43,205 bases of DNA, from contig CADBUZ010000019.1 in the NCBI GenBank assembly GCA_902797985.1, forward strand, positions 1 to 43,205, written 5' to 3'. Positions 1 to 8,322 of the stretch are shown here, piece after piece. Below the pieces are notes generated by a model. That model was not told the DNA's origin, searched no databases, and was given only the letters and a program-made list of their open reading frames with translations. Each line of letters begins with the position of its first letter. Position 1 is the stretch's first letter. A program made the translations under genes and the position numbers. The stretch is from an uncultured bacterium (GTDB taxonomy: Bacteria > Cyanobacteriota > Vampirovibrionia > Gastranaerophilales > Gastranaerophilaceae).

Positions 1-29
1 ATCAAGGAGCGTGGCTTTCTTTTCTTTTC

Positions 30-76
30 GTACTTTTCTTTTCTTTACCGTCGCAATATAAAGAAAAGAAAAGTAC
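30..76. repeat. 17-bp perfect inverted repeat
   Basis: The arms at 30-46 and 60-76 are exact reverse complements (GTACTTTTCTTTTCTTT and its complement) around a 13-base loop. The stem is almost purely pyrimidine on one strand and purine on the other. No T-run follows on the plus strand, so it is a poor intrinsic terminator. The rest of 1-234 is AT-rich with no convincing ORF; an AAGG ribosome binding site precedes the first gene. Confidence 0.6.
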
Positions 77-234
77 ATAACAAAAAATAAATAATTATAC
101 TATTAAATATTTATTATTTATGTTCACTTAATCACTCAGTCACTTATTCACCTATTTATTATTAATAGTATTTATTAAAATAAAAAATTCGTGATATATT
201 TGTATCATAGAGTATATTTTAATAAGGTTTTATT

Positions 235-780
235 ATGGAAGAAGTTAGAATAGATTTGAGAATACCTAATGAAGAGAGAAATTTAGAGGTACAAAGAAGT
301 TATGATTTGTGTCATAAGATAAATCAAATTAACCCAAATGCTAAAGAATGCAAAGAATTAATAAATGAATTGTTTAAAAATAACATCGGTGAAAATACTA
401 ATATTTTCCCGCCAATATTTGTTAATTTGGCAGAAAATGTCAAAATAGGTAAAAATGTCACTATTCTGAACGGGTTTCAATGTATGTCTGCAGGTGGTTT
501 GACAATTGATGATGATACAATGATTTCTTTAAATTGTACAATTGCAACAAACAATCACGATGTATATGACAGACCTGTTATTACGTGTAAACCTGTTCAT
601 ATTAAACGAAATGTTTGGATAGGGGTTAATGTTACGATTCTCCCCGGTGTCACTATAGGAGAAAATGCTGTTGTTGGAGCAGGTTCGGTTGTTACCAAAG
701 ATGTCCCTGATAATGCGGTTGTTGTTGGAGTCCCTGCAAAAGTTATTAAAATGTTGGATGCGGATAAATTTAAAAAATAA
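235..780 (+). CDS. Sugar O-acetyltransferase, left-handed beta-helix (hexapeptide repeat) family
   Basis: A 181-residue protein of the LacA/Maa (galactoside/maltose O-acetyltransferase) type, which moves an acetyl group from acetyl-CoA to a sugar hydroxyl. The C-terminal two thirds show imperfect [LIV]-G-x4 hexapeptide repeats, such as VKIGKNVTI, VWIGVNVTILPGVTIGE and AVVGAGSVVTKDVP, ending in the common VVVGVPAKVIK signature. His in ATNNHD (about residue 108) sits at the position of the catalytic His. The N-terminal ~55 residues are helical, as in the Maa cap. AAGG lies 8 bases before the ATG. It stands alone with no sugar operon around it, so the acceptor (cell-surface sugar or free sugar) cannot be told. 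Family confident, substrate unknown. Confidence 0.87.
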   Translation: MEEVRIDLRIPNEERNLEVQRSYDLCHKINQINPNAKECKELINELFKNNIGENTNIFPPIFVNLAENVKIGKNVTILNGFQCMSAGGLTIDDDTMISLNCTIATNNHDVYDRPVITCKPVHIKRNVWIGVNVTILPGVTIGENAVVGAGSVVTKDVPDNAVVVGVPAKVIKMLDADKFKK

Positions 781-868
781 TGGTAGATTTCTACTAATTA
801 ATAATCCATTGTGATTAATGGACTAAAATTGTTTAAAATGTTAAAATTTATATAAACAGGAGATAAAA

Positions 869-1159
869 ATGTATTGTAGCAAGTGTGGAAAAGAAATTGA
901 TAATGATGCGGTAGTTTGTGTACATTGTGGATGTCAGATTAAACCGTTGTTATCTATAAAAGAGAAAAATTGGTTAGTTACTTTAATTTTGTGCTTATGT
1001 TTTGGTGGAATTGGTGCGCACAGATTTTACACAGGATATATTGGACTTGGAATACTTCAAATTATTACGTTTGGCGGATTTGGGATTTGGTGGCTGATTG
1101 ATTTGATTATGATTTTGTGCCGTTCTTATAAAACAAAAGACGGAGAATATTTGGTATAA
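869..1159 (+). CDS. Zinc-ribbon TM2-domain membrane protein
   Basis: A 96-residue protein. Residues 2-22 form a four-cysteine zinc ribbon (CSKCGKEI...CVHCG). Residues 34-88 form a TM2 domain: a first hydrophobic helix, the loop GGIGAHRFYTGY with the family G-x-H-x-F-Y motif, and a second helix ending WWLIDLIMI. GGAG lies 7 bases before the ATG. TM2 proteins are widespread and mostly of unknown function; the ribbon could bind a metal or a partner on the cytoplasmic face. It has no obvious operon partner, with 88 bases to the gene before and over 200 to the next. Confidence 0.85.
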   Translation: MYCSKCGKEIDNDAVVCVHCGCQIKPLLSIKEKNWLVTLILCLCFGGIGAHRFYTGYIGLGILQIITFGGFGIWWLIDLIMILCRSYKTKDGEYLV

Positions 1160-1368
1160 ACTTTAGGTATTTATATATAATACAATAAATTATATTTTGC
1201 TATATCTCATTTAGAAAAGTTGACGAAAGTTTTTGAGGGGAATTTAAAAGATATTTTAAAACATTTGTTATTTTTATTTACTAATGAATTTAAATTAGTC
1301 TTCTGACTAATAGATTTTTGGGTAGTATCTATCTTAATATGTTTTTAGAAAATATTAGGAATTAAGAT

Positions 1369-1617
1369 ATGAACACACAAATTCAACAGATTAAGCTTAC
1401 CTCTCGTCAAGAAGAAGTATTGCGGTTAATGGCTCTCGGGAAAACAAATTTAGAAATAGCACAGGAATTATATATTACAATACATACCGTAAAAGCTCAT
1501 ATTTGTTCTATTTATGCATTATTAAAGACTTCCTCCAGAGTTCAGACCGTTGTGGTTGCTTTGCAATACGGATTAATAAATCTCGAAGAATTAAATACGC
1601 AGCAGATAAATAATTAG
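1369..1617 (+). CDS. Stand-alone LuxR/GerE-type helix-turn-helix regulator
   Basis: An 82-residue protein that is almost entirely a LuxR-family C-terminal DNA-binding domain: LTSRQEEVLRLMALGKTNLEIA (first helices), then the scaffold and recognition helices ELYITIHTVKAHICSIYALL, then a ~20-residue tail. No receiver or ligand-binding domain is present, so it resembles Bacillus GerE rather than a two-component regulator. AGGA lies about 8 bases before the ATG. Monocistronic; its target is unknown. It lies upstream of nadB, but the 94-base gap and absence of an overlap give no evidence that it controls NAD synthesis. Confidence 0.85.
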   Translation: MNTQIQQIKLTSRQEEVLRLMALGKTNLEIAQELYITIHTVKAHICSIYALLKTSSRVQTVVVALQYGLINLEELNTQQINN

Positions 1618-1711
1618 CTTTATAAATTCTTTAATTGTAAAAAACTATTGTTCGAAGTAATATATCTCATGGTACAGTTTTGAAAATACAATTCTATTTA
1701 GAAGGTTATAT

Positions 1712-3328
1712 ATGAAGTATTCAAATTATTCAGCAATAGTTATTGGAAGCGGGATTTCCGGATTGTTTTGTGCACTAAAGCTTGCTCAACAAATAAATCT
1801 TCCTGACGGACTTCTTGTTATTACAAAATCAAATTTTGGTGAAAGTAATTCACGCTATGCTCAAGGTGGTATTGTTGGAGTTATGAATGATAACGAAAAC
1901 GACTCGGTGGAATTACATATAAAAGATACACTTATAGCCGGTGCAGGACTTAGTGAGGTTAATATTATTAAATTTATATCAGAAAATTCTGATGAAGTTA
2001 TCAATGATTTAATAGAATATGGTGTTGATTTTGATAAGGATGAAAACGGAAATATTACATATACACTAGAAGGTGCGCATAGTGTAAATAGAATACTTCA
2101 CGCAGGTGGAGATGCGACGGGTAGTGTTATAGAAAAAACTCTATGCAGGCTTGTTAAAGAAAATCAAAATATAGATATTTTAGAAGATACAATAGTTGTA
2201 GAATTATTGACTGATTCAGATAGTGAGTGTAAAGGTGTAATTATATATAATGACGATACTCATGAATACGAAACTATATATTCTTCTGCAACAATTTTAG
2301 CAACAGGCGGTATTGGACAGCTATATAAATATACGACAAATCCGGAGGTTGCAACCGGAGATGGGGTTGAATTAGCGTATAATGCAGGTGCCGTTTTACA
2401 AGATTTAGAGTTTGTTCAGTTCCATCCGACAGCATTCGCTGTAGAAGGTAAAAATAATAGATTTTTGGTTTCGGAATCCGTTAGAGGAGAAGGGGCGAAG
2501 CTTCTGGATATAAATAAGGAAGAATTTATTTCTCAGTATAGTGATTTGAAAGAATTAGCACCCAGAGATGTCGTGACAAGAGCAATATACGATAGAATGG
2601 CAAAAACTAATTCAAACCATGTATACTTGAATGCAACAATTATTCCCAAAGAGATTTTAACTAAGAGATTTCCTACAATATCAAAAGTTTGCAAGGCAGA
2701 AGGTATAGATATTTCACAAGATTTAATTCCTGTTGCACCCGCAGCTCATTATTATATGGGTGGTATAAAAGCATCAATTGACGGAAAAACTTCTGTCAGA
2801 GGTTTGTATGCAATAGGAGAATGTGCTTCGACCGGGTTGCATGGTGCTAACAGATTGGCTAGTAATTCATTGTTAGAATGTGTTGTTTGTGCTCACGAGC
2901 TGGCTAATTATTTATCTTTTACAAGTTTGGTATCACCTAAAAAAATCGATGAAACTATTATGGCTACTATAAGTAAGTACATGACACCGTTAAGTGATGA
3001 AAATTTTGATGTTAAAGTTTTAAAAACTAAATTGAAAGATATAATGTGGAATTATGCAGGGATTATTCGTGATGAGAACTCTTTGCTTAAAGGTTTAGAT
3101 GAAATTTATAAGCTTAAATCTGAATTTAGAAGAAGTGACAAGTGTCTAAACAGGGAAGAATATGAATTGAGAAATATGTTATGCATTGCTCAGTTAATAA
3201 TTAAATCTGCATTGAAAAGAGAAGAATCAAGAGGTGCTCACTATAGAGCTGATTTTCCAATGACTAAAGCAGAAGGGATGCATAATTGTGTTATAAAAGG
3301 TGAAGGAGAACCAAGCTTTGTTAAATAA
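1712..3328 (+). CDS. nadB: L-aspartate oxidase
   Basis: A 538-residue flavoenzyme of the succinate dehydrogenase/fumarate reductase flavoprotein family. It oxidises L-aspartate to iminoaspartate, the first step of de novo NAD synthesis, in the cytoplasm. Visible signatures are the N-terminal FAD-binding VIGSGISGLFCALKLA, SRYAQGGIVGV, HSVNRILHAGGDATG, the FVQFHPTAF and PRDVVTRAI active-site blocks, PVAPAAHYYMGGI and the C-terminal FAD motif GLYAIGECASTGLHGANRLA. The tail SRGAHYRADFP is typical of NadB. Length matches the family. AGAAGG lies 7 bases before the ATG. It overlaps nadC. In an anaerobe fumarate would be the likely electron acceptor (inference). Confidence 0.95.
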   Translation: MKYSNYSAIVIGSGISGLFCALKLAQQINLPDGLLVITKSNFGESNSRYAQGGIVGVMNDNENDSVELHIKDTLIAGAGLSEVNIIKFISENSDEVINDLIEYGVDFDKDENGNITYTLEGAHSVNRILHAGGDATGSVIEKTLCRLVKENQNIDILEDTIVVELLTDSDSECKGVIIYNDDTHEYETIYSSATILATGGIGQLYKYTTNPEVATGDGVELAYNAGAVLQDLEFVQFHPTAFAVEGKNNRFLVSESVRGEGAKLLDINKEEFISQYSDLKELAPRDVVTRAIYDRMAKTNSNHVYLNATIIPKEILTKRFPTISKVCKAEGIDISQDLIPVAPAAHYYMGGIKASIDGKTSVRGLYAIGECASTGLHGANRLASNSLLECVVCAHELANYLSFTSLVSPKKIDETIMATISKYMTPLSDENFDVKVLKTKLKDIMWNYAGIIRDENSLLKGLDEIYKLKSEFRRSDKCLNREEYELRNMLCIAQLIIKSALKREESRGAHYRADFPMTKAEGMHNCVIKGEGEPSFVK

Positions 3329-4145
3329 ATTTTATATAGAAGAACATGTTAAAAACGCTCTAAAAGAAGATATTAGTTTTGAAGATATTACAACGGATAA
3401 TCTTACTGATGAAAATGATAAATTGAAATGTGTCTTGAATACAAGAGAAGATGGTGTTTTTTGCGGAAAAGATGTTTTCGAAACTGTGTTTAAAGTTTTA
3501 TCAGATGAAGTAAAAATAAAATTTTTCGTAAAAGATGGTGATGAAATAAAAAAGGGTGATAAGCTTGCTGAATTATCGGGACCGGCAAGAGCTATTTTGA
3601 CAGGAGAAAGAACGGCGCTTAATTATGTTCAAAGAATGAGTGCAATTGCAACAAAATCCAGAGAATATCAAAAAGCAATCGATGAATATAATGTTCGAAT
3701 GGTAGATACAAGAAAAAATACCCCAAATTTTAGAATTTTTGAAAAATATGCTGTTAAAGTAGGCTGTGGTTACGTTCACAGATTTAATTTGTCTGATTGT
3801 GCAATGATAAAAGATAATCATGTTAAATTCGCAGGTTCTATTACTAAAGCCGTTGAAAAACTTAGAAAATCTATATCCCATGCTCATAAAATCGAGGTTG
3901 AATGTGATACATTAGAACAAGTAAAAGAAGCTGTTAATTGTGATGTAGATATTATAATGCTTGATAATATGTCTATTGAAACAATGAAAGAAGCAGTTAA
4001 ACTTATAAATCATAGAGCAATTGTTGAAGCAAGCGGAAGAGTTAGTATTGAAACATTAAAAGAAATTGCTTCCGTGGGTGTTGATGTTATATCATCCAGT
4101 GCAATTGTTGCTAAAGCTCCTACTATGGATTTAGGACTTGATTAG
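3318..4145 (+). CDS. nadC: Quinolinate (nicotinate-nucleotide) phosphoribosyltransferase, TTG start
   Basis: Converts quinolinate plus PRPP to nicotinate mononucleotide, CO2 and PPi, the step after NadA. Motifs are VDTRKNTPNFR, EKYAVKVGCGYVHRFNLSD, MIKDNHV, IEVECDT, DIIMLDNMS and VEASGRVS. Compared with the usual RKTTPGLR and GGGxNHR, the Thr, Gly and Asn positions differ, so this is a divergent active-site rim. The reading frame is open from a GTG at 3300, but AAGGAG at 3303-3308 is correctly placed (9 bases) for TTG at 3318. That start overlaps the nadB stop by 11 bases and gives 275 residues, normal for NadC. Translationally coupled to nadB. Confidence 0.92.
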   Translation: MLNKFYIEEHVKNALKEDISFEDITTDNLTDENDKLKCVLNTREDGVFCGKDVFETVFKVLSDEVKIKFFVKDGDEIKKGDKLAELSGPARAILTGERTALNYVQRMSAIATKSREYQKAIDEYNVRMVDTRKNTPNFRIFEKYAVKVGCGYVHRFNLSDCAMIKDNHVKFAGSITKAVEKLRKSISHAHKIEVECDTLEQVKEAVNCDVDIIMLDNMSIETMKEAVKLINHRAIVEASGRVSIETLKEIASVGVDVISSSAIVAKAPTMDLGLD

Positions 4146-4262
4146 TTTGAAATTATTTTAATTCGTTTTTAGGTATTGTTACTGTAAATGGTATCAATGC
4201 CCTATAATTTTGTATTGTATTAATACAGTTATGTTTTATTTTAATAATAAATAGTATGTTTT

Positions 4263-4337
4263 TGTAAAATTTTGTAAAATGAAGGTTTTGATTTATATTT
4301 AAAAGTCCTTGTCAAATAAGCATGTTTATTATAGTAT
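4263..4337 (+). promoter_or_regulatory. rpsB promoter with upstream HLR1-like direct repeat
   Basis: TTGTCA (4309-4314), a 17-base spacer and TAGTAT (4332-4337) make a plausible sigma-70 promoter, with a start near 4344. At 4263-4278 is TGTAAA-ATTT-TGTAAA, two half-sites one helical turn apart, centred about 73 bases upstream of that start. Its reverse complement fits the published cyanobacterial HLR1 consensus. The same arrangement recurs at four other promoters in this window. Nothing else gene-like is seen in 4146-4343. Confidence 0.5.
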
Positions 4338-4343
4338 GACCAT

Positions 4344-4484
4344 GGTTACACTAGCTTGATAGGTGAAAACTTAGTCGTTAATTTTTTATTGGCGATGAAG
4401 CGGGTAACCCGTAGTATGACACAGTTAAAAGATGCGGAAATGAGTTGGTAAATGACTATTATTCCGCAAGAAAAGGAGAAAACT
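4344..4484 (+). ncRNA. Possible structured 5' leader of rpsB
   Basis: About 140 bases separate the inferred start from the rpsB ATG. They hold CGGG-TAA-CCCG (4401-4411) and a longer hairpin, GCGGAA (4434-4439) with TTCCGC (4462-4467), whose 3' arm ends 5 bases before the AAGGAG site at 4473-4478. Autoregulatory leaders are known for S2 operons in other bacteria; I do not recognise a described family here, so the role is inferred from position and structure only. Confidence 0.35.
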
Positions 4485-5267
4485 ATGGCAGTAGCGTCAT
4501 TAGTAGAATTATTAGAAGCAGGTGTACATTTCGGTCACCAAACAAGACATTGGAACCCTAAAATGAGACCATATATTTATGGGCCTAGAAATGGGATTTA
4601 TGTTTTAGATTTAAGAAAAACAACTGATATGTTAGATAAAGCATACGAAATCGTTAGAGATTATGCTGCTAAAAATAAAAACGTATTATTTGTAGGTACA
4701 AAAAAACAAGCGGCTGAAGTTGTTGCAGAAGAAGCAACAAGAGCAGGTGCATATTACATCAACAGAAGATGGCTTGGCGGTATGTTAACTAACTTTGATA
4801 CAATCAGAGCAAGAGTTAATAAATTAAGAGAATTAGAAGATTTTATTGCAAGCGGTCATGTTGAAAAATTACCTAAAAAAGAACAAGCTCAATTAAACAG
4901 ACAATTAGCTAAATTATCTAAAACTTTAGGTGGTATTAAAGAAATGAGAGGTCTTCCTGATATTATATTTGTTGTTGACCAAAAGAAAGAAGCAATTGCT
5001 ATTGCAGAAGCTAACAAGTTAAATATTCCTATTGTTTGTTTAGCTGATACTGATGCTAATCCTGATAACATCAATTACTTAATTCCTGGTAACGATGATG
5101 CTATCCGTTCAGTAAAACTTATTGCATCAAAATTAGCAGATGCTGTTCTTGAAGGTAAAGAACTTAGAGCTAATAAAGCAGCTGAAGGTAAAAAAGTAGA
5201 ATCTATTAAAGCTGAAGATGCAGGAGTTACAACTGAGCAAGTTGAAGAAACTGTAAGCGCACAATAA
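4485..5267 (+). CDS. rpsB: 30S ribosomal protein S2
   Basis: A 260-residue ribosomal protein S2, which binds late to the 30S subunit and helps dock S1. Typical blocks are [19 protein letters not shown] near the N-terminus, [46 protein letters not shown] and the [22 protein letters not shown] core. The frame is open from an ATG at 4452, but AAGGAG at 4473-4478 and the conserved [13 protein letters not shown] start show that translation begins at 4485. A ~35-residue Ala/Glu-rich tail follows the core. Next gene is tsf, the usual rpsB-tsf order, but separated here by a 169-base palindromic insert. Confidence 0.97.
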   Translation: MAVASLVELLEAGVHFGHQTRHWNPKMRPYIYGPRNGIYVLDLRKTTDMLDKAYEIVRDYAAKNKNVLFVGTKKQAAEVVAEEATRAGAYYINRRWLGGMLTNFDTIRARVNKLRELEDFIASGHVEKLPKKEQAQLNRQLAKLSKTLGGIKEMRGLPDIIFVVDQKKEAIAIAEANKLNIPIVCLADTDANPDNINYLIPGNDDAIRSVKLIASKLADAVLEGKELRANKAAEGKKVESIKAEDAGVTTEQVEETVSAQ

Positions 5268-5281
5268 TAATTGAAAATTGA

Positions 5282-5416
5282 AAATGTAAAATGGAAAATT
5301 ATTTGGTCGGCTTTGCCAACTATTGAACACCTTGAAAGGTTAGCGTGAGCTTAGTTCAATTTATAGCCGTTAGGCTATTAAGTAAATTTCAATTATCAAT
5401 TTTCCATTTTCCATTT
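5282..5416. repeat. Palindromic intergenic element between rpsB and tsf
   Basis: 19-base terminal inverted repeats at 5282-5300 and 5398-5416 match at 18 of 19 positions (AAATG[T/G]AAAATGGAAAATT). Inside are two nested hairpins: TTGAAC (5323-5328) with GTTCAA (5354-5359), and TAGCC (5364-5368) with GGCTA (5373-5377). Size and architecture suggest a small non-autonomous repeat (MITE/REP-like). No ORF or target-site duplication is obvious. Transcription from rpsB into tsf would have to pass through it. Confidence 0.5.
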
Positions 5417-5436
5417 AAGAAAATAGGAGATAAAAA

Positions 5437-6300
5437 ATGAATATTACAGCTACAATGGTAAAAGAACTTCGTGATAAAACCGGTGCAGGCATGATGGATG
5501 CTAAAAAAGCATTAGTTGAAGTTGACGGAGATATGGATAAAGCAATGGAAGTACTTCGCCAAAAAGGTATCGCTTCTGCAGAAAAGAAAATGGGCAGAAT
5601 CGCTGCTGAAGGTAGAGTTGGTTCTTATATCGATTCTTCTGTTGGCGCTATGATTGAAGTTAACTGTGAAACTGACTTCGTTGCTAAAAATGAAGAATTT
5701 ATTGAATTAACAAATGGATTAGCAGAATTGGTTGCTAAGACTAACCCTGCTGATGTAGCAGCTTTAGAAGGAACAACTTGCCCTAAATGCGGTAAGTTAA
5801 TTTCTGATGTTTTGAAAGAAAAAATCGCTTCTATCGGTGAAAAAATTACTATCAGAAGATTTGTTCGTTATGAAGGTAATGTTGCAACTTATATTCACAA
5901 TGGTAAAATCGGTGTTCTTTTATCAACAGATAAAGCAGACGCAGATTTAGCTAAGGATATTTGTTTACACATCGCATCTTCTGCTCCTGAATTCGTTTCA
6001 AGAAATGAAATCCCTGCTTCTGTTATTGAAGAAGAAAGAAGAATTGAAATGGGTAAAGAAGATTTGCAAAAGAAACCTGAACAAATCAGAGAAAAAATTG
6101 TTGAAGGTCGTGTAAACAAATTAATGGCTGAAAGATGTCTATTAGAACAACCTTTTGTTAAAAATCCTGATTTAACTATCGAACAATTAGTATCAGGTAA
6201 ATTAAATATCAATAAATTTGATAGATTTGTTCTTGGTGAAGGTCTTGAAAAAAGATCTGAAAACTTCGCTGAAGAAGTTATGGGACAAATAAAAGGTTAA
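5437..6300 (+). CDS. tsf: Translation elongation factor Ts
   Basis: A 287-residue guanine-nucleotide exchange factor for EF-Tu. The N-terminal UBA-like domain has the hallmark KELRDKTGAGMMDAKKAL, followed by the core with GRVGSYI, MIEVNCETDFVAKNEEF and the second-repeat segment VLLEQPF-like CLLEQPFVKNP near residue 235. AGGAGA lies 6 bases before the ATG. Odd point: CPKCG at residues 115-119, in the linker between the two core subdomains, gives a CxxC pair I do not associate with EF-Ts. Follows rpsB and is closed by a hairpin at 6330-6356. Confidence 0.96.
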   Translation: MNITATMVKELRDKTGAGMMDAKKALVEVDGDMDKAMEVLRQKGIASAEKKMGRIAAEGRVGSYIDSSVGAMIEVNCETDFVAKNEEFIELTNGLAELVAKTNPADVAALEGTTCPKCGKLISDVLKEKIASIGEKITIRRFVRYEGNVATYIHNGKIGVLLSTDKADADLAKDICLHIASSAPEFVSRNEIPASVIEEERRIEMGKEDLQKKPEQIREKIVEGRVNKLMAERCLLEQPFVKNPDLTIEQLVSGKLNINKFDRFVLGEGLEKRSENFAEEVMGQIKG

Positions 6301-6329
6301 TAGCAGAGTAAATATATTGACTTGCATAG

Positions 6330-6358
6330 AGAGGATGGCTAACTTAGTCATCCTCTTT
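6330..6358 (+). terminator. Terminator after tsf
   Basis: AGAGGATG (6330-6337) pairs with CATCCTCT (6349-6356) and is followed by a short T-rich run. It lies between the convergent tsf and YihY-family genes and could serve both. Confidence 0.6.
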
Positions 6359-6371
6359 AAATTTAAATGTT

Positions 6372-7301
6372 TTATATATCATTATCGTCTTTGTATTCTT
6401 CGTAGAATCCGTTTTCTTTTGCTACTTCTTCTTGTTTTTCTATTACTTCTAAAATTTTATTTCTTTCTAATTTATCGTGAACTTGGGAGTTGATTTCTCC
6501 TCCAATTAGTACAAGCATAGATGTGAAATAAAACCAAATCATTAGCATTGCAAATGCTGCAATAGAGCCGTAAACAAAATTATATGTATGTAGTGTGTTT
6601 ACGTACATAGAAAAACCACCGGAAGCTATTAACCATATAGTACAGAAAAATAGTGTTCCGGGAATTGCACTTTTACATTTTAATTCTTCACTCCATGATA
6701 CGTCAGGGAAAATATAATAATGCAAAAATGCCATTACAAATAATGCTAAAAAGGCAATAGGCCATCTAATTGCAAGTAAAAGATTCGCAATATCAGGGCT
6801 TAGAGAGTTGTATGAAACCATAAATCTTATAATAATTTTCCCGAATATAATTAAGTTAACACTTAATGTCAATATCAATGTGTTTACTATAACCATTACA
6901 AGTGATAATAATCGGGTATATAAAAATGGGCGGGTTTCTTCTACTTTATAAGCTCTATTCAACCCTTTAATTATTACAGCAAGCGCATTCATTGACATGA
7001 ATAAAGTTATTAATAAACCGATTATTGCGACAGATTTCCCGCTGGTGAAATTAAGCACTTGGTCTAATACTGCGTGTATCATTGATAAGGTATCTGCAGG
7101 CATAAATTTTTCTAAAAATACAAACAAAGGTGTTATATAATAATTTTTACCCAATAAATTAAATAGTGAAATTAGGAATAATAAAGATGGGAAAATTCCA
7201 ATAACAAGCATATAACTCATTTCTGCGGCCATTCCGGAAAAATCATTGTCTATAATTGATATAATTGTAGTTTTTAAGAAATTGTATGTTTTATTGGCCA
7301 T
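6372..7301 (-). CDS. YihY/BrkB-family inner-membrane protein
   Basis: A ~309-residue integral membrane protein of the YihY/virulence-factor-BrkB (formerly 'ribonuclease BN') family. At least six hydrophobic segments are visible, with the family motif FSGMAAEMSYMLVIGIFPSLLF near the N-terminus and the ending VYGSIAAFAMLMIWFYFTSMLVLIGGEIN split over the last two helices. The true function of the family is unresolved and no nuclease residues are seen. An in-frame ATG at 7322 exists, but an AGAGG site lies 7 bases before the ATG at 7301, which I prefer. It overlaps the 3' end of the NrnA-type gene by 11 bases, so the two are probably cotranslated. Confidence 0.85.
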   Translation of the reverse strand: MANKTYNFLKTTIISIIDNDFSGMAAEMSYMLVIGIFPSLLFLISLFNLLGKNYYITPLFVFLEKFMPADTLSMIHAVLDQVLNFTSGKSVAIIGLLITLFMSMNALAVIIKGLNRAYKVEETRPFLYTRLLSLVMVIVNTLILTLSVNLIIFGKIIIRFMVSYNSLSPDIANLLLAIRWPIAFLALFVMAFLHYYIFPDVSWSEELKCKSAIPGTLFFCTIWLIASGGFSMYVNTLHTYNFVYGSIAAFAMLMIWFYFTSMLVLIGGEINSQVHDKLERNKILEVIEKQEEVAKENGFYEEYKDDNDI

Positions 7302-8259
7302 TTCCAATCCTCTTAATTTCATCTAAAATCTTTTTGACAGATGTTTCAACAGAGGATTTTATTGAGCATCCGGCAGCTCTTGAGTGACCTCCTCCTCCAA
7401 AAGCCGAACAAATTTCTGCTACATCATATAATTTGCTGCGCATAGATATTTTGCATAATTTATTCGGTTCTATCTCTTTTACAATAAATGCTATGTCTGT
7501 GCTGTCAATTGCTCGTAATTGTTCTGCTAATCCTTCTGTGTAATCATCTTTTGCTTTGTAATCTTCAAAATCTCTTCTATAAATTGTTGTATATGCAATT
7601 TTGTCATCATTTAGGAAAACGGATTTATTTATACAGTAATTTTGAAACATTACATAATTTTTTGATTTATGTTCATAACATTGTGTGAAAATTTTATTTG
7701 GGTTTGCGCCTATTTTAACTAAATCCGCTGCAATTTTAAAAACATTTTCTGTTGTGTTGTCAAATCTAAATCCGCCCGTATCTGTTAGAATAGCTGTATA
7801 TAAGCATTCTGCAGTGTCTTTATCAATTTCCCAATTAGAATTTTTAAACAGGGTGTATAAAACTTCTCCTGTAGAACTTGCCTCAGGAACAACGTAATTA
7901 TAATCACCAAAGTTATTATTTGTTTTGTGATGATCTATATTAATTGTTGTTTTTGCTTTATCAAAAAGAATTTTCATGTTGGAAATTCTGTCAATATCTG
8001 CAACGTCAACTGTTATTACTAAATCATATACTAATGACGTATCGTAAGATGATTTTGCAAGATTTATATTTGGCAAAAAGTTATATATTGGCGAAAGATA
8101 AGTTAATGTACACATATCCGCCCTTTTTTTAAATCGATTATAAATTGCTTTATATAATGCACAAGTAGAACCAAGTGCATCTCCGTCAGGATTTATATGT
8201 GATATTATTAATATCTTTTTGGCGCTTTTAATTATATCTTCCGTATTAGAGAAATTCAT
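7291..8259 (-). CDS. nrnA: DHH/DHHA1 phosphoesterase, NrnA-type nanoRNase/pAp phosphatase
   Basis: A 322-residue DHH-family enzyme expected to degrade 2-5-mer RNAs and dephosphorylate pAp with Mn2+. Metal-binding motifs are seen in order: SHINPDGDALGS (I), VDVADIDR (II), the namesake NIDHHKTN (III) and ILTDTGGFRF (IV). The C-terminal DHHA1 substrate motif is FGGGGHSRAAGC. There is no ribosome binding site; the -10 hexamer TATAAT lies exactly 6 bases upstream of the ATG, suggesting a leaderless mRNA. Divergent from the DciA-like gene and overlapping the YihY-family gene downstream. Confidence 0.88.
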   Translation of the reverse strand: MNFSNTEDIIKSAKKILIISHINPDGDALGSTCALYKAIYNRFKKRADMCTLTYLSPIYNFLPNINLAKSSYDTSLVYDLVITVDVADIDRISNMKILFDKAKTTINIDHHKTNNNFGDYNYVVPEASSTGEVLYTLFKNSNWEIDKDTAECLYTAILTDTGGFRFDNTTENVFKIAADLVKIGANPNKIFTQCYEHKSKNYVMFQNYCINKSVFLNDDKIAYTTIYRRDFEDYKAKDDYTEGLAEQLRAIDSTDIAFIVKEIEPNKLCKISMRSKLYDVAEICSAFGGGGHSRAAGCSIKSSVETSVKKILDEIKRIGNGQ

Positions 8260-8265
8260 TGTATA

Positions 8266-8294
8266 ATTATATCACGTGAATGGTTAATAGTGAA
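8266..8294 (-). promoter_or_regulatory. nrnA promoter, leaderless configuration
   Basis: Reading the minus strand: TTCACT (8289-8294), a 17-base spacer ending TGA (extended -10) and TATAAT (8266-8271), then 6 bases, then the ATG at 8259. The transcript should begin at or next to the start codon. Confidence 0.5.
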
Positions 8295-8322
8295 TATATA
8301 ATTAAATTTTGACTCTAATATT

